From Lepisosteus oculatus (lineage: Eukaryota; Chordata; Actinopteri; Semionotiformes; Lepisosteidae), in the NCBI RefSeq assembly GCF_040954835.1, contig NC_090698.1:66719284-66783283 (forward strand): a DNA stretch of 64,000 nt, written 5' to 3'. The number at the start of each line of letters is the position of its first letter. Position 1 is the first letter of the stretch. Shown piece by piece: positions 27,494 through 39,955 of this stretch. Below the pieces are notes generated by a model. It ran no database searches. It worked only from the letters and a program-made list of their open reading frames with translations, and was not told the DNA's origin. The position numbers and the translations under genes were made by a program.

Positions 27494-30117
27494 CTACAAG
27501 GAAAAACAGAAGGACAAAAGAGTTGGAAACGGAAAGAAACAGGGATGTGGAAGGCACGGAGGGTTCCAGGCAGAACTGGGGGCCGCGTGATCATTAAACC
27601 TCAGAAGAAGAACCTGCCAAAAAAGTAGCGTTTCTCTGAAGAGTGAAGCAAGCGTTCAAGTGTGAGCTCAGTTATCGCCAGGCCTCACGCTTCATACTCA
27701 ATACAGCTCACCTGGCTGACACTGTCAGGCAAGGCCCAATGTAAGTCTAGAATATCAGTGACCTAGAACATTTATCTTGAGTGCATTGGCAGATCTGGAA
27801 ACCACCGGCAGTATTTCCTCTCAGCGTACAGTATTTTTCATTTCTCTTCTTGCGCGAAGCTCTTGCGTTCAGTCCTGGACCTGCAGGGCCAGTGTGTCTG
27901 CTGGATTTCGAAGGCTTGTTATCGCAGCAGCACGCGAAGAGCTGGCCCGGGAGAAGCTGGGAAACTGGCTCATTTAAGCCCATGACCAGCTGGTCCGGCT
28001 TGTTAAGAGCAGGCTGGTACCGGAAGCCTGTAGAGACACTGGCCCAGCGGGACCAGGACTGGACTCCCCTGTGGCAGACAGTGCAGTGAGCTCAGGTGGG
28101 GTAAGTCAGGGGTGAACCTTTTCCCTGAGGTCTGGTCGTCTGAAAGCAAACACAGCCAGCTACCATAACCCCTTGGGGCACAAGTGTCCAACTCCACTCC
28201 TGGAGGGCAGTAGTACAGCAGGTCTTAAGGGTTTCTAAATCAACAGCACCTTAAAAGTCCTTAAACTGTTGGAGCCATCTGCACTGCTCTGCTTTTCCAC
28301 ACCCATTTTCAGTGTACAGTGTATAATTCTAGTTATTTTTATAGATTAGATTTGCTGCCGCTGAAAATTCTTCCTTCGTTTCAAATGTGTACAGAGGGTC
28401 CTGGCTAATTCGGTATAAAAAGAAAATCTGACAAACTGTGTGGTGTTTTAAGCAGGCCAACATAATTGGACTCTTAGTTCTTGATGTACTAGGAATAAAC
28501 AACAGTAAAGAGCAGAGATATTGGAATATATCGGGAGATTTGCTTAATCAGGCCCATGTTTCCTGGCAGGTAGATAAAACTGACTTCTGCTCTCAGTCAC
28601 GAACTTTAAACTAAAGTGAGATTTATATCTGAGACAAATACCCTTTTATTACTTTGTGGACATGGTGGACCTTGAGGAGTTTGTTAAAAAAACAGTCAGA
28701 CAGAACAAAATTGGCCAGAGTCATTTTCCCACAGTTTCTATAATTTTATACATTCTAATAGTGTATTTTTTAACTATGATTTATACCACTACTATTAGTG
28801 ATAAATATAGAGTATACAGTATAATGAAGTAGATAAATGCTTATTTTCTGGTTCATACGATCTTCAGACACGGGAACTTATTTAAATGCATCTTTTCATA
28901 CAAATCACCCAGAACGGCATTTGCAGACTCAATAGTTTTTTATGGGTAAAGTAAAAAGAACAACAAATTTGTCATGTGTATCTTCATGCATGCAGGTAAA
29001 ACAAACAGTAACTTCACCTTCATTTTCTGTTCTTTTTCACCCCCCTTTAACTAAAACGGGTTTCAACAGACTACGTGTTTTAGTTTATAGAAATATAATA
29101 CGTCGTCTTTTTGGATGGAAATCAGTTAATCTGACGTGCTTGGCGTCCAGTGTGAACGTCATGTGAGCAGCACTTACTTGCAGAAGTTGGTGCCACATTC
29201 CGAGTGATCTCTGCAGGAGGCACCCACAGGCCTCAGCGTGATCCAGCGCCACAGCATGGATCGCTTCGCCCGGTGCACCAGCTCGTAAGCGCCACGAATC
29301 TCCCCCTCTTCAAGCGGAGCAGCCTGGACCTGAGAAAATCGGGGACCGTCACCCTCTGTCTGTGTGCCGCGCTTGCACGCTAATAACACAAATAGCCAAG
29401 CTTCTGCCCAGCTTCCTTTAGGTGAAAAAATGAAAATGAATCAAAAACTGTTATTCCTTGATCTGTCTCGCCAATTAGCTCCTAATGTCAATCTAGTGAG
29501 AAGTAATAACCTTTCTTGAAACACCCTTCAGCTTTTCAGGGCTACAAAGTAGTGAATATCTGGTACTAGTTTTATTTGGCTGACGTTTGTATCAGTTTGC
29601 GCAACAGGGCGTTTTACTACAGCCATCGGAGTGAAGCACTCTCTCAAGGACACCACAGCCGTGCTCGGCCTGAAATTTCAAACTATAACCTTCCCCTTGT
29701 GAGTCCCAAGCTCCTACACTGGCATGAAGACATTGTTCAAACTGGAGGAAGAAGCTGCGCTACAATCCGCACTCCTCCAGAATTACATGAAAGTATACAC
29801 ACCACTTTTATCTTGCTGCCGTTCTGCCAAAATCGTTTTTTAGAAAAATGAACGCCTTGAATGTCAAGAAGATGGTCCGTGATGTTTTGTTTGTTAAGTA
29901 TACAATAGACCACAGAGTGTACATCTAATAGAGTTGAGCTTTGGCCTGACAAGTATCGGCCAGTAACTTGTAAATATATGTAGTATATCCACACGTTGAC
30001 GTGCAATACTGATAAGACATTTAACGAGAGCCCAGTTGGCGGACTTACCTGAATGCCACAGAGCAGTGACATAATTAAGGTCACGGCAAAGATTTTGCTA
30101 AGTAGTGTCCTCATCAT
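27457..30117 (-). CDS. leap2: LEAP2 precursor, complete three-exon gene
   Basis: Liver-expressed antimicrobial peptide 2: a secreted cationic peptide, antimicrobial in vitro and, in mammals, an antagonist/inverse agonist of the ghrelin receptor GHSR. Minus-strand exons 30117-30049, 29329-29178 and 27493-27457 join into 85 codons plus TAG (human: 77). Seen: a hydrophobic signal peptide (residues 1 to about 22), a pro-segment (24-46) ending in the furin site RAKR, and a mature peptide of 39 residues (47-85) with the family signature LRPVGASCRD. Cysteines 62, 68, 73 and 78 have spacing 6-5-5, identical to human C17, C23, C28 and C33, so C62-C73 and C68-C78 bonds are expected. The third exon was found by its splice site and its fourth cysteine. 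It lies tail-to-tail with scarb2 gene A and upstream of gene B on the opposite strand. The start could be either of two adjacent Met codons. Human LEAP2 and SCARB2 are on different chromosomes. Confidence 0.92.
27494..29177 (-). other. leap2 intron 2
   Basis: Intron of 1684 bp. A worn copy of a widespread fish repeat (gtccaactccactcctggag) sits at about 28187-28270. Nothing else recognised. Confidence 0.5.
29178..29329 (-). CDS. leap2: leap2 exon 2, pro-segment and most of mature peptide
   Basis: Acceptor gattttctcag, donor gtaagt; 152 bp, ending two bases into a codon as in other LEAP2 genes. Reads VQAAPLEEGEIRGAYELVH, RAKR, then SMLWRWITLRPVGASCRDHS and ECGTNFC. The LRPVGASCRD and C-x4-C spacing identify LEAP2. 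Confidence 0.95.
29330..30048 (-). other. leap2 intron 1
   Basis: Intron of 719 bp containing a repeat fragment at about 29605-29730 related to 20575-20700. Nothing else recognised. Confidence 0.5.
30049..30117 (-). CDS. leap2: leap2 exon 1, signal peptide
   Basis: Encodes MMRTLLSKIFAVTLIMSLLC and GIQ, a basic start plus hydrophobic core typical of a signal peptide. Donor gtaagt directly follows CAG; phase 0. The second Met (30114-30112) is an equally possible start. Confidence 0.88.
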
Positions 30118-30182
30118 TGCTTGTGTTGTGAAGGCTGTCTTGAGGATAATGTGAAATGAACACACTCCGGAGTGCTGCCTGG

Positions 30183-30190
30183 CTTTATAT
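30183..30190 (-). promoter_or_regulatory. TATA box of leap2
   Basis: ATATAAAG on the minus strand, 66 bases upstream of the first Met codon. Transcription would start about 25-30 bases further on, giving a 5' UTR of roughly 40 bases. The position suits a tissue-specific secreted-peptide gene. Confidence 0.55.
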
Positions 30191-30879
30191 TAGAAATGAT
30201 TATCTTCTGATATCAGTAGTGAAGGTCAATGAGCAACAGAGTGAAGTCTGACAGATAGCGTACAAAGGGCACCCTTTTAACCACCGAAAATAGTGTGATT
30301 CCACGTGTTCTGTGGCTGAGAGACCTTTCCCATGCCTCACGTAAAGAGTATGAGGGTACTCATACTTTCATCCGATAACTGTCTTATTCGAACACAGCAT
30401 CCGTGACAGAAATGACTGTTTGGGACAAAGTCTGAAACATTACTGGATTTACTTCAGATACATGTGCTGCAGTGTAATGTTACTTTATGGGAACAGTAAA
30501 GATAACGAGTCGTTCTTTTCCTTTGCACAAAGCTAATCTGACGGGAACACGTGAAAGAAGACAGTGACGTGCTGGCAAACACATGGGGCAGAGCCTCCAT
30601 GCACATTTGGAGGCAAAAATGAATTTGCAGAAAAAGCACACCTCACGGATTCCACAATAACTTCTGATTCATTGACTGTTCAGGCCCCTTGAGGAGAAGA
30701 CTGCTTGATTCACAGGCTGCACCCAGGCTGCAGACTCAACCGTGGGTCTGTAATTCGTACCTCTCAGTCTCAGTCAGTCTTCAAGTCATCATCAGTTGCC
30801 CCAGGTACAAAGGCATTATGTTCTTACACCAGTAAGGCTTCTTGTAGAATACAGTTCTGTTACCATGTTACAGAAAACA

Positions 30880-31795
30880 TATTGCTCCTCTGCAGTCCAA
30901 CCAGAGGAGAGCAACCAGGTATGTTCTGAGGCTTAAGGAGAAGCTGTCAGAGGGTACTGCAATGTCCTAATCTTGATCAGAAAAGACCCAGCAGATCTCT
31001 TCAGAATGGAAAGTGAAACATGAACCAGGGGACACAAGTGGAAACTAGGTGGAAGTGCATTCAGGAGGCACTGCTCTATTGAAAGGGCTCTAGGAAGGTT
31101 GAGTATGGAACAAGGTCCAGTACCTAGTTACAGTACATGTACAGTATACAGCTTACAGCTACAGTATTGTGATGAGGCTGATTCCCTGGCTTCTTTAAAA
31201 AAAAGACTGGATGAGATCCAAATGACTTCCTCTTGTTTAATAACATTAATTATGTTCCTATGAGAGCCTGAGGGTCTTCTGAATTCTGTTTAATCCCAGC
31301 CATTGATAAATGAACTGCCTTTCCTTGGGCCTAATTGATCAAGGGGGGCTTTTACAAATGGGGAAAGTCCCAGCCCACAGCCTCAGCATCAACAGGATGA
31401 ATTCCTCCTGCCCTAGGAGTGGCAGTACAGCTTGCCACTTTCTAAACATTTGATCGAATTTCACGGACTTCCAGTGACAGACAGCTAAGGATATCCCTCT
31501 TCCCAAGTCCCAGCGTCACCAGGGAAATTCCTTCAGGCCTGGCCTCCTCTCTGTCCCGAGAGTTATACTTTGTAAATGGAAGCATTTACTCATGTGATTT
31601 GCAGAAAATACTGCGTTGCTTCAAAAGATGAAGGAGTATTCACATGACTGGGAAGCCCACTAGGAATCTATGGATAACCTTCAGCTCATTCGTCTCTTTA
31701 ATCAGAACCTTGATCTGGACAGAAGATTAAAACTGCGTCACATTTGTTCCTGCCTGGGTAGAATCCCATCTGGCCAGTGTCACCCACTCCCCTGA
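30880..31795 (-). repeat. dispersed repeat family D, long copy (inverted relative to 49130-50330)
   Basis: Matches, in reverse orientation, the 49130-50330 element block for block: cagtacctag, ctggatgagatcc, tgtttaatcccagccattga, cagcccacagcctcagcatc, tatccctcttcccaagtccc and cttgatctggacagaagatt. The family resembles fish repeats that start gaagaggctgtttggcccat. Non-coding. Confidence 0.8.
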
Positions 31796-32639
31796 CTGAC
31801 CATGGACCATGTGCCATAATTAAGCAACAATGTGCCAGCTGTTCACATAATTCACTTTCTTCAGCTGCACTGAAATGAAAAAAAAAAACTTCTAAAACTT
31901 TTGCACGGGCATATCTTTTAAAATCAAGGTCTTAACAGACCTGAGTATATTTTTCCTGTTTGGAAAGTTAAAGTTCAGTCACTAGTGGTCTTTCCAATAA
32001 TATCTCAAAACCATAATACTGTTGATGCAATAGCATTGCAACATTCCACTTCCTTAGGTGAAAGTCTTCAACCCTGGGCAGTCTATGTTATCGTATCCTT
32101 ACCAGCATTATGACGTTCAGACGGTATGATCCGGTGCAGAAAGAAAATGCGTGTGTGAGTCTCTTAGAGTTCATTTTCATTTGGAGATGAAGGAAGGCAC
32201 ACAGCACAGGTAAAGGTCACATGTTACTGAGTGAGTGAAAATTCAAGTTAAAAAAGAAAAGTTAGTTATTTGCCTTCAGTGCTTTCTCAGCCAACACAGC
32301 ACTGACGCGTGCTGTACTCCAGAACATTAGTTTACTGCCAGGCCTTCTGAGCACAGAGAACTAGCTGAAAAGGAATGAGGAGGCAATACACATAATTAGC
32401 CCAGGGTTGAGAAATACTGTAGCATCCTGGCTCGTGACAATCTGTCTGTTTGCAATTAAAAGCCATTCAGATCCTAAAAGGTCAGTATGAAACAGATTGT
32501 AATAACAGCGAGCAGGAACACTGGGGAAGCTTCAGATCAGTTTTTGTGAAGTTCTGTTTTTACAGTAGATTGTATTCGTCCAACCCTCCATTTTCTAACT
32601 GCTCTATGCAAACCTCCTCAATTACAGCATGTACTGGAA
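31796..32639. other. intergenic, nothing recognised
   Basis: AT-rich DNA between two repeats with no gene or RNA signal. Confidence 0.4.
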
Positions 32640-33175
32640 AAAAATAGTAGTATAATTCACTGCGGGTATCCTCAGTTCCCCGACACCTTGACGGAAAAGA
32701 TGGATGAAGAATAGAGGACACCAGTATACGGGCTACAGGAGATCCACCAGATTCTGTAACAGCTTTTTCCCCACAGGCTGTCAGGCTTCTAAACACCCTG
32801 GAACCTACTTGCACCCACTCCAATTCCAGAAACAAGGTTTAAACTCCCCCAGTGTTCAGGATATATTGTGTGATGTATTTTTTGTACTATTCTGTAATGG
32901 TTAAATTGCAGTATGTATATATCCTGTGTACACTGCCTCTGTTTTGGTGTACACTGTCTTAGTTTGTACGATCTTACAAACTAATAATATTAGTATTATT
33001 AGTTGTATTTACTAATATTAGTAATCATTTTAGTATTATTAGTCCTGACTACATCGTTTATGTCAGCGTCTTGTCTGTATTTGCACCGTGGACCAGAAGG
33101 AATGATATTTCATTCCACTGTATACTTGTATATGGCTGGAATGACAAATAAACTTGAACTTGAACTAAAAACAAC
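32640..33175 (+). mobile_element. 3' end of an L2/Maui-type LINE
   Basis: Plus strand has gggctacaggagatccacca, gattctgtaacagctttttc, cccacaggctgtcaggcttc, an AT-rich 3' UTR and the terminal gacaaataaacttgaacttg repeat typical of fish L2 3' ends. Only the last part of the reverse-transcriptase frame remains. Confidence 0.75.
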
Positions 33176-35435
33176 CACGCAGATTTTCTCCAACATTTCC
33201 CATAGAGGGCAGTGCAACCACTGACTAGAGAGAGTAAACTTTTAACATGCCAGTCTAGTACAGTACAGTATATGTGAGAAATATACAACTTGCCAACATG
33301 GGTGGATGTAGTCGTGTTATAATCTATAGAATAGTAACATACTGTATCTCACATGATATGTTACTTCAACACCTCACAACTGAGGCCTGTTTAAAGGTAT
33401 TAGTGAGGAATTCTCTGTGTGTTTTGGGAAAATAATGGGAAATAATTGGTAATATTTTATGGATCCATGAAAAAAAAAAATCTTGAGGAACTGTTACACT
33501 ATTTTGAGTTCAGAGTCAGGCCACAAGCAAACTGCAGTTATACATTAGATAACGAGATTTTCCGGATTATCAGTAAGGTTTTTGATTGGGCTGGGGTATG
33601 AATGTGCTGTCTATTTCAACATGGCCATGATGAGGAACTCTGGGATAAGTCTTGAAATTAGATTAATGGCAAGTGTCTATTTCCTCACTGAGGTTAAGAG
33701 GTTAAGAATTAACTGTAAGGTTACTGGCATGAAGAATTTCAGATCGAGGTTGATGTTTACCAAATAAGAATAAGGACAAAGTTGTAGCCCCTAAGATTAG
33801 GATTAGTCCAAGAACAGGGGATAGAGTGAGGGAGTTACTGGAATTTGCTCATTTTTTGATGCTTCGAGTCTGGAACATGGTTCACCTAGTGTTGGGCTTA
33901 ACTATACAAATTCAGAAGGAATTGGGGGGTTAGACTGGGTGTTTAAACACATAAAAACCGGACTCTGAGCATGGGTTAGTCCTAGATTCAGATTAGATTA
34001 ATCACAGGTTGTGAAGTAGGAGTGGAAAAAGTTTAATATTGATGTTCATCAGTTATTTTGTCTTGAAATTGGTGTGAGGTTAATGATGAAGGCTAGTGCT
34101 ACTGATAGAAAAAAGTGGACTAAACGTCTGCTTAGAGTGCTTGTGCTGTATCTCAGAGACAAAGCAACACCTAACCCTAGCCCAAACCTGACATTAAAGC
34201 TGTCTCAAATATACCATAAATGAGCATTGCACCAGACCTCTGCACTACTCCTGCTTTATGCCCAGGTCTCACATACCTCTGTTCATATTTTAATTCCTAA
34301 TTCTAATCCAAAAGTTAAGATCGTATTTAAGGGCTAAGTTTAGGCTTCAAGGGGTCACCATGAACTTCAGCACCTCTGTATGCTTGATCTACTGTATATT
34401 TGCTTTTGTCTGTCCTTAATGCCCTTACGTGTCATCATACAAATACTGCAAAAGGAAGTCAGAAGTGTTTGTATCACTCCCTACCCTTTGGCATCAGTCT
34501 TGTGACTTTTAATAGTCATTTCAGGGTTGTACGTATCAGCCGTGAAAGTGAGACGAAAAGAGCTGAAATGAGGAAATCCCCTTTTCTATCATCAGTTTAT
34601 GATGTCACTGTAGATGGTGTGTATGTTCAAGAAGGTGCTCGTCAAAAAAAGGGGGTTTTCTGAGGGATCTGAAAGAAGGTCCTGCAACTGAAACAAGGCT
34701 GCAGCTGAACCAGAGTTTCCAGTTCCAGACAGCAGAGGGCTTCAGTTTGCAGACTTCCAGCCCGGAGAACTGCAGAACAGTCTGTAGTCCCCAGATCTGA
34801 AAATCCCACACAACGCCTGACTTCAACACAGATGTTTTATCTTGCACTGACCACACCTTTTGTTCTCTAGTCACTTGCTTCTTAATGATGGCAACAGCAC
34901 AACTACCCAGGGAAAAAAATAAAATCAAGCAGAATGAATGAGGTACAGAAAGCGATCAGCTGCAGACAGTGTGACTGCCCAGATTGCTTAATGCATATCT
35001 TTATATCACCGCAGTGCCTAATTCACTGAGTCAGCAGACCTGGGCAGAAACTATTGAACAATCATTATTGCAAATTAAAAAACAATCTTTTAAATGAGGG
35101 ATCACATCCAAAATTGTATAGTTGGAGAGTCCTTTGAAAAGAGAAGGGCAGTCAAGAAGTGCTATAATTTTTCCTGCAACAATTTCTTTAATCCTTCTTT
35201 GGTTTTTTGGCAGTACATTTTGAAGAGTAACTGAATTTACACTCCTACAGTATGTAAGAAAAGCCCAAGCACAATTCAGTTTGAGCTGTCAAAGACTGGA
35301 GAGCAGCACCCTTTGATACTGGTAGGTTGGATCAGGGTTATTGTACTATAGTGACAGAAATAAATGAAAGGCAATAAATTATTTTAGTCTTCAGCAGAGA
35401 GGGCTATGAGTGGAGCTGAGCCAAGAACTATATTC
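33176..35435. other. intergenic, nothing recognised
   Basis: No exon, RNA gene or clear repeat seen. Open frames are short and unlike known proteins. Confidence 0.4.
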
Positions 35436-35439
35436 AAAA

Positions 35440-35710
35440 TTCTCACAGGCGTTAACACAGACAACTCAATGGACTTCTTCAAAATCAGCAATCAAGCAAT
35501 CAGCAATCAGCATACAAATACAAACCAGAGGACACATGTGGAAACTACAGACAAACACATTTAAAACCATGAATAGGAGGCAATTCTTTACACAAAGGGT
35601 TGTGGGAGTATGGAACTAGCTGGCCACATTGAAGACGGAGCCTTGGCTTATTTCAAGGATTGTAAGGAGGGTTGGGAAAGATCCTTGGATCAATTGGCTG
35701 CTAACTTATG
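35440..35710 (-). repeat. dispersed repeat family D fragment
   Basis: Contains gaggacacatgtggaaacta, aggaggcaattctttacaca, gttgtgggagtatggaacta and ttggatcaattggct, the reverse of the family D 5' half. Worn copy. Confidence 0.6.
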
Positions 35711-38504
35711 TTTCTTAGGTTCTCACTTTTAATGCAGCCAGAACCGATTCACCTTGTTAAAGACTGTATCATATGTACACAGCAACGCCCACATTGTCAA
35801 CATGCTCACCCCACAAAAAAATATTATTTCACCAAACAAAAACAGAAGCCAAGTGTTTTTTTTTACAGAACACAAAGCACGGGCTCTTAAAAAAGATTCC
35901 TTGATATTTTTGCAACAGTCAAAGTTAAAAAGAAAGGGGGTCTTAAAGCCAGAAACGAAGTCCCAGCCATGGCTGTGAAAAGAAAGGAAAACAGGAAACA
36001 GGCCAGCGAGGGAGAAGGTCTGTAGACACTATCACATTATCGTGACTTTGCTGTTTCACTCCAAGTTGTTTACTATGGGGAGCTGATACAGCTGTGCTCA
36101 CAGGCCAGAGCAAGGCAGTTCATATTCTGGCTCAATAAAAGTGCCCTTGTGCTATGGCCCTGCGGTCGAACCCCTGTGCTATCTGGACCTATTTGTTTTC
36201 TTTAATATACGGGAAAAAAGAAATTGTACTTTAAAAATATGTCTTTTAAAATGTAGATGTAGTGTCTCCTGTATGTACAGTAGTACCAGTGAACTCAACT
36301 AGCTCCAGAGTTAACTCTGTCTCTTCACGAGTGTGAAATTGAGTTATGCTTGGGATTTGCATTTCTGCTGTTTGCTCAGATCTCGCTCCACTGTGGTTTG
36401 GAGTGTAAACAACTGTCAGCAGAACAGGATTTTCATCCACATGGCTTTCCTTGATGTTCCCCAGACCCAGGGAATCAGGGTACTTCGCTAAATGGCTTTG
36501 ACAGCTGTAAGATTATTGCGTGTAGAATGTGGCTTGAGTGGCACCTTCTGTGTGAAGACCTTACGGAGAAAATATTCTTGCCTTGGGGGGACTAGTGGCT
36601 AAATGCATATTTCAGTTTCCGTGTGTGGGAGCTGTTCATGGTTAAGAGCTCAGGGAAAGAAAATAGTGGCATGGGATGGGAGATGAACTGTACAGTGGAC
36701 GTGTTGCACAACATTACTTTTCTTCAGAAACTGGTTTTCAACCTGGCTCCATTTACATGTTTAACCACTGCCGTGTATCGTTAACTATGGAAAACATGTG
36801 GTATCATGGGAATTATTGGACTGAGAGAGGATTCTCTGAGCGGAGAGATTGAGTTTGTGAACTAGCAGGCAAGACGCGGTGACAACACAGATGAACGCAG
36901 GGACGGTCTGTTTCCTGGGAGCAATCACACTATTAAGAGCTCAGATTGGGCTTTTAACCTTATGGACCGTAAGCGATATAGGTGTCATCTGGATTTTCAG
37001 AGTAAACAGGCTGAAAGACTTCACCGAAACTGCTCTTGACAGATCCCTTAGTAGCTACAGAAAGGTCTGGGAGCCTGTAGCATGTGTCCACAAATGACTT
37101 TTTTTTTCCTGATTTGCACAGTGAAGTGTGAGTGGAAAACTGGATTTGATTAAATTCACTTCTATTAAAGCCGTAAGGACCCTAGCCAAAACATAAATAA
37201 ATTACAGTTTATACTTTATTTTACTGGGATATAAAAAAAGTTTCCGTTTACTTAGCTGTATTCTGGAAGGGGGATCTTGAACTGTTTTGTTCTTAGTATA
37301 TACCTAAAAAAGGGCAGAAACTGCAGGTATTCATCGGGTTCACACTGACCCACGTCTTCTTGAAACAACAACTGAAGAATACACACATTGGGGGTATTCA
37401 TCTAACACTTTGGCACCACATTTTGTTGGGCTGCTTGATGCAACGTCTGAATAAACTAAAGCCCATTCGCATAGCTGTGCCACTCGATCACAGTGCTGTC
37501 ACAAAGCAATCATTATCTTTCACAATCCATCTTACAAACTCCCATTAAGTAAAAGTTTAAATGAAGGGAGTGCGTTATCCAGATTCTGAAAGTGTTCACT
37601 GAAGAGCAATTAGAAAAATGTCCCTTTATATGTTTTTAGAAAAGCTTTGTTGATTGGTTGAATCCAGAAATGTAATGCTGAGAGATGAGATAAAGAGAGG
37701 AATATTTGGTTCGACATTCAATGATATTGTAACACTGAGAAAAACTGAAATTGTTAATGCTGTACAATGACCAAGAAACAAATTTGAATTGCAGAACAAT
37801 TTATTTGCATAACAGCTATGATGCTGGTATTTACTAGCTTTTATTTTCTTGTGTCAAAGAAAGCCATATACCTCAATAGTTTTAGCTAGTAATTGTATGT
37901 GTAAAATGATATTAAGACCACCGCAAGACCTTAATAAAGACATGATACATCGGACACAAATCAGCACTAATTATTTCATATACAGCGAGATAATAATGAT
38001 TGCCTAATAATGTTTTTTCTTGTGAACTCGTGAACTCAATTTTCAGTTATAATTATAGTCTAACAATTCTGTTTTCAGATCTCTGAATGTAAAGCCTCTG
38101 ACCAACATTAATTGTATGAAAACATTTATGCATTTGTTAGGAATATGTTTTAAAAAGTAAGAATTCCCACCTACACGTTAAACTTTGACTAGTCTGGTTG
38201 ACCTCACATATCACATAACAAGTTGGGGCTTTCCCTTGTAGAGATATTCAGTAAGTGGTTGGGATTTAGGTTTCCCAAACCTTAAGTTTCCCAAAGGTCA
38301 GATTTCTTTAAATCCTGTAAAATGTATTCAGGTTTCTAAGCAAGACCTAACATAATAAAGAGAACAATGGCATGAGTAACACAAATTGCCTTTCAATTTA
38401 AACAGATCTTCCACTGTACTTTAACAAAACAGAAATCAAAGATGAACAATATCCTCAGTCACCTCAGGAAACATATTTTACAGAGATGGACTTCAGGATG
38501 GCCG
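35711..38504. other. intergenic, nothing recognised
   Basis: AT-rich DNA with no supported feature. Confidence 0.4.
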
Positions 38505-38785
38505 TCATGGAGGCACAGTGGTTAACTTTGTGGCTGTACAGTGCTGGGGTGCTGGGTTCACTCCTAGAGCTGGGGTTCTACCTGGGTGGAGTTTGTACAG
38601 CACGTTCTTGCTTTGTTCATGCGGGTTTTCCACTGGGTGCTTTAGGTTCTTCCCACAGTCCAAGAACATACTAGAAGGTTAATTGACTTCTGGGAAAACA
38701 GGTTCTGGTGTGAATGTGTGCCCTGTGATGAACTGCCATCCCATCTAGGGTGTATCCTGCTTTGTGCAAGATGGATGGATTGTAT
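38505..38785 (+). repeat. dispersed SINE-like repeat copy
   Basis: Starts catggaggcacagtggttaa, has tgggaaaacaggttctggtg, gtgccctgtgatgaactgcc, and a truncated gatggatgga end. Same family as 8192-8474. Confidence 0.7.
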
Positions 38786-38804
38786 GATAAAAAAAATAAA
38801 ACGA

Positions 38805-39345
38805 ATAATTCCTTACATTTATATAGCGCTTTTCTGGACTCTCCGCTCAAAGGGCTTCACAGGTAATGGGGACTCCCCTCCACCACCACCAATGTCAGTC
38901 CTCTCGCCACACATCAGCTCTCAGTGGGGAGGAGAACAGAGTGATGAAGCCAGTTCATAGACAGGAATTTTTAGGCAGCCATGATTGGTAAAGTCCAGAG
39001 GGAAATTTGACCAGGACACCAGAGTAACATCCTATTCTTTTCAAGAAACACCTTGGGATTTTTAATGCCCACAGAGAGTCAGGTTCTCAGTTTTACATGT
39101 CACCTGAAGGGCGAGGCCTTTTTTAGAGTATAGTATTCCCCTCACTGTACTGGGGCATTAGGACTCCCACATAGACTGCAGGGTGAGCGCCCCCTGCTGG
39201 CCCCACTAACACCTCTTCCAGCAGCAACCTTAGTTTTCCCAGGAGGTCTCCCATCCAGGTGCTGGCCAGGCTCACACCTGCTGAGCTCCAGTGGGTCACC
39301 AGTTGTGAGCTGCAGGGGGATAGAGCTACTGTTCATGCAGCTGCT
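38805..39345 (+). repeat. dispersed repeat family C, long copy
   Basis: Begins ttccttacatttatatagcg, then ctccgctcaaagggcttcac, and continues through the blocks shared with 11258-11625. It immediately follows the 38505-38785 repeat. Confidence 0.75.
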
Positions 39346-39955
39346 AGCTAATAGGTGCAGTCTCAGTTATCTAAAAAAAGAAATGCGATTGCTTTTTAAA
39401 AAAAATAGCAAATAATGAAATTAAAGAAAGCAAAATTATTCAAATTAAACATCCCGGCTTTCTCTTTCAGAGACACATTTCTAGTTGCTTCTCTTGAGGT
39501 ACCAACAGCAAACCAACCAGCTTGTTTCATCTTCTATCTCCCTGAGTGCTGGGCTGAGTCAAGCAGTTTCTTTCAGTCGCAGATTGAAAAAGAGGTTATG
39601 GGTAGCTATGAGATTTTTTTATTGGTTAGCAGTTTCTCGCTGCACGCCAAGTGTTGCAGACTGCTTGACAAAGAGCAATCAGAGCTAAGATTCAGTGAGC
39701 AAAAAATAGATGTCTCAATGATGATTACAGCATATGATTTAAAAAAAATGCACAGTCTGCATCTAGAATTTCTTCTAGAAACCTTGAAGTTTAACAGTGA
39801 GTACTGGAATATGTTACTGTATGTACTGCTGTTCTACTATGTAAGAAACCCAAGATACTACACATAAAAGAAAGCATTTCACTGACATTAATGTTGGACG
39901 AAGCAAAGTTTTGTGCTTTTCGGATGCCAGACTCAGTGGCTTGGGTCCGCTGTGT

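Noticed and set aside
27661..28520. Other possible leap2 last exons (near 28455, 28090 and 27710)
   Set aside because: Each puts a Cys at the right spacing, but they have weak pyrimidine tracts or unusual AG contexts, or tails unlike LEAP2. The 27493 acceptor is far stronger and gives the expected tail length.
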